NCBI GenBank assembly: GCA_031278735.1
Contig: JAITJU010000025.1
Location: forward strand, 1 to 16,085
DNA from: Zoogloeaceae bacterium
GTDB taxonomy: Bacteria > Pseudomonadota > Gammaproteobacteria > Burkholderiales > Rhodocyclaceae
DNA length: 16,085 nucleotides
Direction: 5' to 3'
The translations under genes and the position numbers were made by a program. This document shows, one piece after another, positions 1 to 7,221 of this stretch. Below the pieces are notes generated by a model. It did no database searches. It was not told the DNA's origin and was given only the letters and a program-made list of their open reading frames with translations. The first letter of the stretch is position 1; each line of letters opens with the position of its first letter.

Positions 1-23
1 CCCGCCCTTGCCGCCAGTTCCAT
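1..23 (-). CDS. possible start of a divergent gene (partial)
   Basis: Only the first seven codons would lie in the window, so no function can be given. On the minus strand an ATG at 23 is preceded, after an 8-nt gap, by AGAGGT (positions 37-32), a good Shine-Dalgarno match. The frame stays open to the window edge and would begin M-E-L-A-A-R-A. Divergent placement against the riboswitch-controlled gcv operon is plausible. It could equally be chance in GC-rich DNA. Confidence 0.25.
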
Positions 24-177
24 CGCTGCAAACCTCTTTTGACCCTCCCTTGCCAGAAGCTTTTCCTCCCTGCCACGGTCACTTCCATTGCATATGGCAT
101 TCATGCGATTGCCCTGGGGTTCAGAGGAGGCGCGTCTTGCGGTCGCGCGGCACCTGGATGATTTTCTGTTCGCCGTC
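24..177. other. upstream intergenic region, no gene recognised
   Basis: I see no convincing coding sequence or RNA here. Short open frames exist on both strands but lack a ribosome site or recognisable protein sequence. It probably holds the 5' regions of the gcv operon and of any divergent gene. Confidence 0.4.
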
Positions 178-207
178 TTCCGCCCCCTCTCCCCAATCTG
201 CTATAGT
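178..207 (+). promoter_or_regulatory. candidate sigma70 promoter of the gcv operon
   Basis: An extended -10 element, TGcTATAGT, occupies 199-207 (hexamer TATAGT at 202-207, 5 of 6 consensus bases). The best -35 is the weak TTCCGC at 178-183 with an 18-bp spacer. Transcription would begin near 213-215, just before the first stem of the glycine riboswitch at 216, which is where a riboswitch promoter is expected. Confidence 0.6.
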
Positions 208-215
208 GCCCGCTA

Positions 216-430
216 CCTCACGGGAGAGGGCAGTTCGACGCTGAATCTGCCGCCGAAGGCGCAACGTACCCGTAAACGCTCAGGCAGAAGGACCGTGGGG
301 TCGGTGGGCGCGCGCTGGCGGCCTGCCGCGACTCTGGAGAGCAGGCGTTGGTTTTGGACGCTCACCGATGGGGCAAGCGGTCATTCTTTTGGGAATGGCC
401 GCAATCTCTCAGGTATCGAGGACAGAGGGG
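216..430 (+). promoter_or_regulatory. tandem glycine riboswitch (two aptamers)
   Basis: This is a two-aptamer glycine-binding RNA leader controlling the glycine-cleavage genes. Aptamer 1 spans about 216-300. Its closing stem pairs 216-222 with 294-300, including one T-G wobble. Inside lie GGGAGAG, the GCCGCCGAAGGCGCAA core and CGCTCAGGCAGAAGGACC, all hallmarks of the family. Aptamer 2 spans about 332-430. Its stem pairs CTCTG (332-336) with CAGAG (423-427), and it carries CTCTGGAGAG, ACCGATGGGGCAAGC and CTCTCAGGTATCGAGGACAG. Position directly before gcvT is typical. No long GC-rich terminator hairpin follows, so control of translation seems more likely than strong attenuation. The linker between aptamers is about 31 nt, longer than usual. 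Confidence 0.95.
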
Positions 431-434
431 TGAA

Positions 435-479
435 ATGAATGCTTGCAGCATTTTCGCGCTTTTCGTCTTCGAGGATTGA
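435..479 (+). CDS. possible 14-residue leader ORF before gcvT
   Basis: An ATG at 435 follows a G-rich ribosome-site-like stretch (AGAGGGG, 424-430) and opens a 14-residue frame, MNACSIFALFVFED. It ends with TGA at 477-479. That stop overlaps the first candidate gcvT ATG (479-481) as TGATG, a classic coupling junction. The ribosome site lies partly inside the closing stem of the second riboswitch aptamer. This suggests, but does not show, that glycine binding could alter leader translation and through it gcvT. A 6-bp hairpin (438-443 with 447-452) sits inside the ORF. No similar peptide is known to me, so it may be chance. Confidence 0.3.
   Translation: MNACSIFALFVFED
437..454 (+). promoter_or_regulatory. 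small hairpin with short T run; candidate riboswitch expression platform
   Basis: AATGCT (438-443) and AGCATT (447-452) are perfect complements around a TGC loop, and the closing side runs into TTTT (451-454). This is the only clear inverted repeat between the aptamers and gcvT. It is too AT-rich and short to be a convincing terminator alone, but it could take part in switching. Confidence 0.3.
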
Positions 480-1609
480 TGATGCTCAGAACTACGGTCT
501 TGAATGCCGCGCACCGCGCGCTTTCCGCGCGCATGGTGAATTTCGGCGGCTGGGACATGCCGGTCAATTACGGCTCCCAGATTGAGGAACACCATTTCGT
601 CCGCCGCGATGCCGGCATGTTCGACGTTTCCCATATGTGTGCCGTGGACGCGGTTGGCGCCGACGCCAAAACCTTTTTGCGGCGGTTGATCGCCAATGAC
701 GTCGACAAGCTCAGGGCGCCGGGAAAAGCCTTGTACAGTGCCATGCTGAATGAATCCGGCGGCGTGCTGGACGATCTGATTGTCTATCGTCTCGACGACA
801 CCCATTACCGCATTGTCGTCAATGCGGGCGTGGCGGAAGCGGATTTGGCGTGGATGGCGGCGCGGCTGGCGGATTGGCGGCTGGCGGTGAACCTGACGCC
901 GCTCCGGGGGGAGCGGGAAGCCGGGATGATTGCCGTGCAAGGGCCGAACGCCAGGACGAAGGTTTGGGCGGCGTTGCCGGAAATCAGGATGGTTACGGAA
1001 AATCTGCCGCCTTTTTTCGGCGCGCGGGTTTTTGCGCCGGCCTATGGCGAACTGTTCGTCGCCGCCACGGGGTATACGGGCGAGGATGGCTTTGAGATTA
1101 CGCTTGTGGCCGCGCGGACGGAAGCATTGTGGAACGCCCTGTTGTCCGCGGGCGTAAAGCCTTGCGGGCTGGGCGCGCGTGATACCTTGCGGCTGGAGGC
1201 GGGCATGAATCTTTATGGTCAGGACATGGACGCGCGAATCTCGCCGCTGGACGCCGGTCTTGCCTGGTGCGTCGATCTGGCCTCCGACCGGGATTTCGTC
1301 GGCAAAAGCGCGCTGCTTTCCCAGGGGCGGCGCTTTGCCTTTCTCGGTCTGGTCTTGCGGGAAAAGGGCGTGTTGCGCGCCCAGCAGCGGGTTCGCGCGA
1401 GCACGGGCGAGGGTGTGATTACCAGCGGCTCCTTTTCGCCGACGCTGGGCGTCGCCATTGCGCTGGCGCGTCTGCCTCCGGGCGCGGCGGCGGGCGATGC
1501 GGTGGAGGTGGAAGTTCGCGGCAAGTGGCTGTCGGCAAAGGTCGTCAAGCCGCCGTTTGTCCGCAATGGAAAGCCTCTGGTGCAGGCCTGGGCGCCTGGC
1601 GATTGTTGA
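479..1609 (+). CDS. gcvT: aminomethyltransferase (glycine cleavage T protein)
   Basis: GcvT takes the aminomethyl group from lipoylated GcvH and passes the one-carbon unit to tetrahydrofolate, releasing ammonia. The protein is 376 residues from ATG 479, close to the 364 of the E. coli enzyme. Family landmarks are clear: RMVNFGGWDMPV near residues 18-29, DAGMFDVSHM (44-53), ESGGVLDDLIVY with the conserved aspartate near 98, IAVQGPN, GYTGEDGFEI, CGLGARDTLRLEAGMNLYG and the C-terminal FVRNGK. The frame is open upstream to a TTG at 443, but family alignment supports ATG 479 or the adjacent ATG 482. GAGG at 471-474 is better spaced for 482, while the 479 start overlaps the leader-ORF stop. It is the first gene of the riboswitch-controlled gcvTHP operon. 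Confidence 0.95.
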   Translation: MMLRTTVLNAAHRALSARMVNFGGWDMPVNYGSQIEEHHFVRRDAGMFDVSHMCAVDAVGADAKTFLRRLIANDVDKLRAPGKALYSAMLNESGGVLDDLIVYRLDDTHYRIVVNAGVAEADLAWMAARLADWRLAVNLTPLRGEREAGMIAVQGPNARTKVWAALPEIRMVTENLPPFFGARVFAPAYGELFVAATGYTGEDGFEITLVAARTEALWNALLSAGVKPCGLGARDTLRLEAGMNLYGQDMDARISPLDAGLAWCVDLASDRDFVGKSALLSQGRRFAFLGLVLREKGVLRAQQRVRASTGEGVITSGSFSPTLGVAIALARLPPGAAAGDAVEVEVRGKWLSAKVVKPPFVRNGKPLVQAWAPGDC

Positions 1610-1629
1610 ACTGGACGCCGACAAAACTC

Positions 1630-1658
1630 GTGAGACCGGGGTGGGTTTTCGTTAGACT
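1630..1658 (+). promoter_or_regulatory. candidate internal promoter before gcvH
   Basis: GTGAGA (1630-1635, 4 of 6) and TAGACT (1653-1658, 4 of 6) are separated by an ideal 17 bp. They fall in the 124-bp gap between gcvT and gcvH, which is long for this operon. If active, it would give gcvHP transcription independent of the glycine riboswitch. The match is moderate. Confidence 0.35.
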
Positions 1659-1666
1659 AGGGCGAG

Positions 1667-1697
1667 GGCGCCTTGTTTTTCCTTCGCGGCGCCTTGT
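1667..1697. repeat. 10-bp direct repeat GGCGCCTTGT
   Basis: GGCGCCTTGT occurs at 1667-1676 and again at 1688-1697, a 21-bp offset, or about two helical turns. Each copy begins with the palindrome GGCGCC. It lies just downstream of the candidate gcvH start point, where a protein binding site could act. The two GGCGCC cores could also pair as a weak RNA hairpin. Confidence 0.4.
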
Positions 1698-1733
1698 CTC
1701 TTGTAAACCGGTTTTTACTTTTGGACGACTCAG

Positions 1734-2129
1734 ATGATCATACCGAACGAACTGAAATATACCGCCACCCATGAATGGGCGCGCGTGGAAGCCGACGGCG
1801 CGTTGACCGTGGGCATCACCGATTATGCCCAGGAAGTACTCGGTGATTTGGTTTATGTGGAATTGCCGGAAATCGGCAGGAAGCTGGCGGAGCGGGAGAG
1901 TTGCGTGGCGCTGGAATCCGTCAAGGCCGCCGCGGAAGCCTACGCGCCGACGGCGGGCAGTGTGGTTGCCGTCAATGCGGCGGCGAGCGCCGCGCCGGAA
2001 AGCGTCAATCAGGATGCCTATGCCGCCTGGCTGTTCCGGCTGGCGCCGGAGAATGCCGCCGACGTGGACAAATTGCTGGACGCCGACGCCTACAAGGCGC
2101 TGATTGACGCGGAAGCGGCGACGAAATAA
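1734..2129 (+). CDS. gcvH: glycine cleavage H protein (lipoyl carrier)
   Basis: GcvH is the small lipoylated shuttle that carries the aminomethyl intermediate from GcvP to GcvT and is reoxidised by the L protein. At 131 residues it has the normal length. The start YTATHEWARVE and the block around ALESVKAAAEAYAP are diagnostic; Lys-64 in ESVKA is the expected lipoylation site. It then reads SVNQDAYAAWLFRL, one residue shorter than the usual DPYGxGWLF turn. The ATG at 1734 fits the family N-terminus and has only a weak GGA (1723-1725) as ribosome site. It lies 124 bp after gcvT and 35 bp before gcvP. Confidence 0.96.
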   Translation: MIIPNELKYTATHEWARVEADGALTVGITDYAQEVLGDLVYVELPEIGRKLAERESCVALESVKAAAEAYAPTAGSVVAVNAAASAAPESVNQDAYAAWLFRLAPENAADVDKLLDADAYKALIDAEAATK

Positions 2130-2164
2130 GCCGCGCCTTCTCTTCATTTTCCGGGTTTTCAACC

Positions 2165-5014
2165 ATGACGCCTCCTCTTGTCGACCTGTTGCAGCAGGAA
2201 GATTTCATTGCCCGCCATATTGGCGCAAGTCCCGCCGAGCGGGCGGAAATGCTGGCCGCTCTCGGTGTGGGCAGTCTGGACGAGCTGATGGCGCAGACCT
2301 TGCCCGCCGGAATTCGTCTGCCTGCCGACGTGAATCTGCCGCCGCCGCGAAGCGAGCGTCAGGCGCTGGCCGATTTGAAGCGCATCGCGCAGGAAAACGT
2401 GCTGAAAAAAAACCTGCTGGGACAGGGGTATCACGACACCGTGATGCCCAATGTCATTTTGCGCAATGTGCTGGAGAATCCCGGCTGGTACACCGCCTAT
2501 ACGCCCTATCAGGCGGAAATCGCGCAGGGGCGGCTTGAGGCGCTGTTCAATTTTCAGCAAATGGTCGTCGATCTGACCGGGATGGAAGTGGCGAATGCGT
2601 CCCTTCTGGACGAGGCGACCGCCGCCGCCGAAGCCATGAGCATGGCGCGGCGGGTAAGCAAGTCGGCGTCCCGCCGGTTTTTTGTGGCGCGCGGCGTTTT
2701 TTCGCAGACGGCGGATGTGTTGAAAACCCGCGCCGCCGGACTGGGTTTCGATCTGGTGTTTGGCGAGGCGGACGAAGCGGCGGGGCAAGACGTTTTCGGG
2801 GCGCTGCTGCAAATGCCGGATGAAAAGGGCGAAGTCAGGGATTTGAGCGCCGCCATTGCCGCTTTCCGGGCAAAGGGCGCGGTCGTCGCGGTTGCCGCCG
2901 ATTTGCTGGCGCTGGCGCTGTTGAAGTCGCCGGGTGAGATGGGCGCGGACATCGCGCTGGGTTCCAGTCAGCGTTTTGGCATTCCTTGCGGTTTCGGCGG
3001 CCCACATGCCGCTTTTTTTGCCGCGAGCGCCGTGCACATCCGCGCCATGCCCGGACGCATCATCGGCATGGCGCGTGACGCGAGCGGAAAACCGGCGCTG
3101 CGGATGGCGTTGCAGACCCGGGAACAGCACATTCGCCGGGAGAAGGCCAATTCCAACCTGTGCACTTCGCAGGTGCTGCTTGCCAACATGGCGGGGTTTT
3201 ACGCGGTCTATCACGGCCCGGAGGGGTTGCGCGTCATCGCGCGCCGCATCCACCGCCTTGCCGCGCTGCTGGAGGCGGGGTTGCGGGAAGCGGGCGTTCG
3301 CCAGTCGAATCCCGCGTATTTCGACACGCTCTGCCTTGACGCGGGCGATCGGGCGGAGGAAATTTGCCGGGCGGCGCGGGAAGCGGGCTACAACCTGCGC
3401 CTGCGGGGCGCGCAAATCGGCATTGCCGTCAATGAAAAGACTACGCCGGAAGATGTGGCGACGCTTTTTCATCTCTTCACGGGCAAGACGCTGGACATTT
3501 CCGCGCTGGACGCCCGCATTGCCGTTGCCGCGCATGACCCGTCGCTGCCGGAAGATCTGCTGCGCCGGGACGCCATTTTGACGCATCCCGTGTTCAACCG
3601 TCATCATACCGAGCACGCCATGCTGCGCTATCTGAAAAAGTTGCAGAACCTTGATTTGTCGCTGGATCACGCGATGATTCCGCTGGGTTCCTGCACCATG
3701 AAGCTGAACGCCGTCAGCGAGATGCTGCCGATCAGCTGGGCGGAATTTGCCGAGGCGCATCCTTTCGCGCCCGCGGAACAGACGCGGGGGTATCGGAGGC
3801 TGATCGACGAGCTTGCCGGATGGCTGCGCGCCATTACCGGCTTTGACGCCATTTGTGTGCAGCCCAATTCCGGCGCGCAGGGCGAATATGCCGGGCTGGC
3901 GGCGATTCGTCGCTATCACGCCAGTCGCGGGGAAGAAGGGCGCAATGTCTGCCTGATTCCCCAATCCGCCCACGGCACCAATCCGGCTTCCGCGCGCATG
4001 GCGGGGATGACGGTGGTGGAAGTCGAATGTGACGCCGCGGGCAATGTGAACATGGCCGATCTCGCGGCCAAATGCCGGGATCATTCCGGCGCGCTGGCGG
4101 CGCTGATGTTGACCTATCCGTCCACGCATGGACTTTTCGAGGAAAACCCGCAAGAAATCTGCGCCCTCATTCACGCGCACGGCGGGCAGGTGTATATGGA
4201 CGGCGCCAATCTGAACGCCCAGGCGGGGCTTACCGCGCCGGGGTTCATCGGCGCGGACGCGGCGCACATGAACCTGCACAAGACCTTCGCCATTCCGCAT
4301 GGCGGCGGCGGGCCGGGCGTGGGGCCGATAGGCGTGAAGGCGCACCTTGCCCCCTTCCTGCCCGGACACGTCATGGACGCGGGCGGCGACGGGCGGGGCG
4401 CGGTCGCCGCCGCGCCGTTCGGCTCGGCTTCCCTCCTGCCGATTTCCTGGATGTACATCGCCATGATGGGCGGCAAGGGACTGAAGCTGGCCACCCAGGT
4501 CGCCATACTCAACGCCAATTACGTGGTCTGCCGTCTGCGCGCGCATTATCCGGTGCTGCATATGGGCAAGAATGGGCGCGTGGCGCATGAGTGCATTCTC
4601 GATGCGCGTCCCGTCAAGGCCGCGGCGGGCGTGACGGAAATCGACATCGCCAAGCGCCTGATGGATTATGGTTTTCACGCGCCCACCGTGAGTTTTCCGG
4701 TTCCAGGCGCCTTGATGGTGGAGCCGACGGAATCCGAAAGCAAGGCGGAACTGGATCGCTTCATTGACGCCATGATCGCCATTCGCGCCGAAATCCGCCA
4801 GATTGAAAACGGCGTGTGGCCGCGCGACGACAACCCGCTGAAAAACGCCCCGCATCCGCCGGAAGTGCTGACGCTTTCCCGCTGGCCTCACCCCTACAGC
4901 CGCGAAACCGCCGTTTTCCCCCTGCCCTGGGTGAAGGAAAACAAATTCTGGCCCAGCGTGGGGCGCATCGACGAAGTATATGGCGACCGGAATCTGGTGG
5001 TGCGGTATCCGTGA
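2165..5014 (+). CDS. gcvP: glycine dehydrogenase, decarboxylating (P protein)
   Basis: GcvP is the pyridoxal-phosphate enzyme that decarboxylates glycine and loads the remaining aminomethyl group onto GcvH. The 949-residue length matches the single-chain form (E. coli 957), so both the N-terminal and C-terminal halves are fused here. The N-terminus FIARHIGASPAERAEML is typical. The cofactor lysine is Lys-706 in MNLHKTFAIPHGGGGPG, followed by GPIGVKAHLAPFLPGH. Other conserved blocks are GSCTMKLNA, QPNSGAQGEYAGL, PQSAHGTNPASARMAGM and HECILDAR. The C-terminus ends at RYP, slightly shorter than the common form, which usually runs on a few residues past GDRNL. No good ribosome site precedes ATG 2165, so expression may depend on coupling or read-through from gcvH. 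Confidence 0.97.
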   Translation: MTPPLVDLLQQEDFIARHIGASPAERAEMLAALGVGSLDELMAQTLPAGIRLPADVNLPPPRSERQALADLKRIAQENVLKKNLLGQGYHDTVMPNVILRNVLENPGWYTAYTPYQAEIAQGRLEALFNFQQMVVDLTGMEVANASLLDEATAAAEAMSMARRVSKSASRRFFVARGVFSQTADVLKTRAAGLGFDLVFGEADEAAGQDVFGALLQMPDEKGEVRDLSAAIAAFRAKGAVVAVAADLLALALLKSPGEMGADIALGSSQRFGIPCGFGGPHAAFFAASAVHIRAMPGRIIGMARDASGKPALRMALQTREQHIRREKANSNLCTSQVLLANMAGFYAVYHGPEGLRVIARRIHRLAALLEAGLREAGVRQSNPAYFDTLCLDAGDRAEEICRAAREAGYNLRLRGAQIGIAVNEKTTPEDVATLFHLFTGKTLDISALDARIAVAAHDPSLPEDLLRRDAILTHPVFNRHHTEHAMLRYLKKLQNLDLSLDHAMIPLGSCTMKLNAVSEMLPISWAEFAEAHPFAPAEQTRGYRRLIDELAGWLRAITGFDAICVQPNSGAQGEYAGLAAIRRYHASRGEEGRNVCLIPQSAHGTNPASARMAGMTVVEVECDAAGNVNMADLAAKCRDHSGALAALMLTYPSTHGLFEENPQEICALIHAHGGQVYMDGANLNAQAGLTAPGFIGADAAHMNLHKTFAIPHGGGGPGVGPIGVKAHLAPFLPGHVMDAGGDGRGAVAAAPFGSASLLPISWMYIAMMGGKGLKLATQVAILNANYVVCRLRAHYPVLHMGKNGRVAHECILDARPVKAAAGVTEIDIAKRLMDYGFHAPTVSFPVPGALMVEPTESESKAELDRFIDAMIAIRAEIRQIENGVWPRDDNPLKNAPHPPEVLTLSRWPHPYSRETAVFPLPWVKENKFWPSVGRIDEVYGDRNLVVRYP

Positions 5015-5111
5015 TCGGGAGCCAGACGGCGGAAGCGGCGGAAGCGCGTGGAAGGGATTGGCCGCGCCCGGCGCAAGGCGGGAACCCCCGCGCCTGACGC
5101 GCCGCCAAAAA

Positions 5112-5156
5112 CAAGGGCAAGACCGGCAAGGGCAGAGTCGGCAAGGGCAGGACGGT
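5112..5156. repeat. three degenerate 15-bp tandem repeats
   Basis: Three consecutive 15-bp units (5112-5126, 5127-5141, 5142-5156) all begin CAAGGGCA and then diverge: CAAGGGCAAGACCGG, CAAGGGCAGAGTCGG, CAAGGGCAGGACGGT. They lie in the 307-bp spacer between gcvP and ppiD. The 15-bp period would preserve a reading frame, but no recognisable protein is encoded across them. No T-tailed hairpin is obvious in the spacer. Confidence 0.7.
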
Positions 5157-5222
5157 ATGGCGTCGGGCAAATCCGCCGTTCCGGCAAAGGGCGAAGCCGT
5201 TGGTTGCCATCGCCCGATCCCC

Positions 5223-5251
5223 TTGCCCCGTAGGAAGGCGCCTGATACCAT
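5223..5251 (+). promoter_or_regulatory. candidate promoter for the ppiD cluster
   Basis: TTGCCC (5223-5228) and TACCAT (5246-5251), each 4 of 6 against sigma70 consensus, are separated by 17 bp. The predicted start would be near 5258, about 64 nt before the chosen ppiD ATG. I see no clear heat-shock or envelope-stress promoter, though ppiD is under such control in E. coli. Confidence 0.4.
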
Positions 5252-5321
5252 CGGCGTTCCTTGATGGGTTTGCGTCGTGTTCCGGCGCGAACTTTTTTTA
5301 TTTTCCTTTGCGCTGCCCGCC

Positions 5322-7217
5322 ATGTCCACGTTCGACGCCATTCGCAACAACAAACGCCTTGTGCAGTTTTTTCTGCTCATCATCATTGTGTCTTTCGCGG
5401 TCTGGGGTCTGGACGCCTACTTTCAGGGCGGCGGCGACACGACCCTTGCCACGGTGGGCAAGACGCGGATTACGGTCGCCGAATTTCAGGACGCCTTGCG
5501 CGAACAGCAGGCCGCGTGGCGCCGACAGGCGCCCAATGCCGACATATCCGCCCTCGATACGCCGGAATTGCGCCTGGCGCTGCTGGAAGACATGGCGATA
5601 CGGCGGGCGGTGCTTCTGGAAGCCAATCGCCTGCGCCTGAACGTGCAGGGCGTCTTGCGCGACACGATCCTCAACGCGCCGGAATTTCAGGAAAACGGCG
5701 CTTTTTCCCAGGAGCGTTATCAATCCCTGCTGGCGGCGAACAACATGAGCGCGCCGGAATTCGAGTCCAGCCTTCAGGAAAACCTGCTGCAACAGACGCT
5801 GCTGGGCGCGGTTCAGGAAGGAACACTGGTGCCGCTGACCGTGGCGCGGCAGATCGCCGCCCTGCAATCCGAAACGCGCCAGGTGGAGGAAAGCCTGATC
5901 GCCTGGCAGGGCCTTGCCAAACAGGCCGACGTCACGGAGGCGGAAGCGCAGGGCTTCTATGACGCCAATACGCCCAGGTTCACCCTGCCGGAACAGGTTC
6001 GGGTCGAATATCTGACGTTCGGGCAAAAGGATCTGGAGGCGCAGGAAAAGCCGGACGAGCAAACGGCGCGCGCCTGGTACGACACGCACAGGGAACAGTT
6101 CGCCATCCGCCCGGAACGGCGCCGCGCCAGTCATATCCTGACTTCCAGCAAAAACGTGGCCGAGGTCTTGCTGGCGGAAGCAAGGCAGAACCCGGAGCGT
6201 TTTGCCGAACTGGCCAAAACCCGGTCGGAGGATGGCGGTTCCGCGCAACAGGGCGGCGATCTGGGCTTTTTTGATCGCGCCAGCATGGTTGCCCCCTTTG
6301 CCAGCGCGGCGTTTGCCTTGCGCAAGGGGGAAATTTCCGGCGTGGTGGAAAGCGAGTTCGGTTTTCACATCATCTATTTGACGGACATCCAGCCGGGGCA
6401 ATACAGCACGTTCGCCGAGGCGCGCGTGGCCGTGGAAGCGGAATTGAAGCGCGAGGGCGCGGCGCGGCGCTATGCCGAAAACGCCGAAAAATTCGCCAAT
6501 CTGGTCTATGAGCAATTCAGCAGTCTCGAACCCGTCGCCGAGGCGTTTGGTCTGGCGACGCGGCAATCCGGCTGGCTGACGCGCGAAATCGACCCCAGGG
6601 AAAAAGAGGACGCCCTGCGCAGCAAACCCTTGCGGGAAGCCATGTTTTCCGACGAGGCCATCAAGAGCGGCCACAACACCAAGGCGGTGGAAGTCGCGCC
6701 GGGCCTCATGGCGTCCGCGCGTCTGCTGGAACACCGTCCGGCCACGCCGATGCCTTTCGCGGATGTGAAACAGGACATCCTGAAATTTCTGCGGCAGGAA
6801 AAAGCGCAGGCGCTGGCCGTAACGCAAGGGAAAGAAAGCCTGGCGGCGCTGGAAGGCGCGGAGGCCGCCAATTCCGCGTCGATCAAGCGCCTGAAATGGA
6901 GCAAGCCGCAATCCATTTCCCGCGAGAACCCCGGCAAGCTGCATCCCCTGGCGGTCAACGCCGTCTTTCGCGTTTTCGGCGGCGCGAAGCCGCCGCTTTA
7001 CACTGGTGTGGAAGTGCCCGGCGTCGGCTACGCGATCTACAGAATCAGCCGCGTGACGGCGGGCGAAGTAGGGGAAGAGGCGCTGACGATGACGCGGCAG
7101 CAGCTTGTCCGCATCAATGCGCAGACGCAATTGAGCGCCTATCTGGCCAGTCTGCGCCAGCGTTACGCGGTGGAAATCAACCGGGGAAAGCTGCTGGAAG
7201 AAAACAGCAAGGACTGA
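5322..7217 (+). CDS. ppiD: peptidyl-prolyl isomerase/chaperone PpiD (SurA-like)
   Basis: PpiD is a periplasmic chaperone anchored in the inner membrane near the Sec translocon, where it helps newly exported proteins fold. The 631-residue chain starts STFDAIRNNKRLVQFF, with one membrane segment near residues 13-30 and the rest periplasmic. A SurA_N-like helical region follows. A parvulin domain lies near residues 265-360, recognisable by RRASHILTS, FAELAKTRSEDGGSAQQGGDLGFF and SEFGFHIIYLTDI. A long helical C-terminal part completes the usual layout. The frame is open upstream to a GTG at 5277, but the ATG at 5322 places the membrane anchor at the normal distance. Such a protein is relevant to export of outer-membrane proteins like the autotransporter in this window, though nothing here links the two. 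Confidence 0.9.
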   Translation: MSTFDAIRNNKRLVQFFLLIIIVSFAVWGLDAYFQGGGDTTLATVGKTRITVAEFQDALREQQAAWRRQAPNADISALDTPELRLALLEDMAIRRAVLLEANRLRLNVQGVLRDTILNAPEFQENGAFSQERYQSLLAANNMSAPEFESSLQENLLQQTLLGAVQEGTLVPLTVARQIAALQSETRQVEESLIAWQGLAKQADVTEAEAQGFYDANTPRFTLPEQVRVEYLTFGQKDLEAQEKPDEQTARAWYDTHREQFAIRPERRRASHILTSSKNVAEVLLAEARQNPERFAELAKTRSEDGGSAQQGGDLGFFDRASMVAPFASAAFALRKGEISGVVESEFGFHIIYLTDIQPGQYSTFAEARVAVEAELKREGAARRYAENAEKFANLVYEQFSSLEPVAEAFGLATRQSGWLTREIDPREKEDALRSKPLREAMFSDEAIKSGHNTKAVEVAPGLMASARLLEHRPATPMPFADVKQDILKFLRQEKAQALAVTQGKESLAALEGAEAANSASIKRLKWSKPQSISRENPGKLHPLAVNAVFRVFGGAKPPLYTGVEVPGVGYAIYRISRVTAGEVGEEALTMTRQQLVRINAQTQLSAYLASLRQRYAVEINRGKLLEENSKD

Positions 7218-7221
7218 TTGC

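Noticed and set aside
88..438. + strand open frame across the riboswitch
   Set aside because: It overlaps a well-supported structured RNA and lacks a ribosome site.
362..1624. Minus-strand open frame of about 420 codons over gcvT
   Set aside because: Composition is typical of an antisense shadow, and it would run into the riboswitch; gcvT is unambiguous.
5070..5094. GC-rich inverted repeat after gcvP considered as an operon terminator
   Set aside because: GCGGG/CCCGC (5078-5091) can pair but no T run follows on the + strand.
2159..5386. Long minus-strand open frame antisense to gcvP (about 1075 codons)
   Set aside because: It is Arg/His/Gly-rich without known motifs and mirrors the codon bias of gcvP, which is certain.
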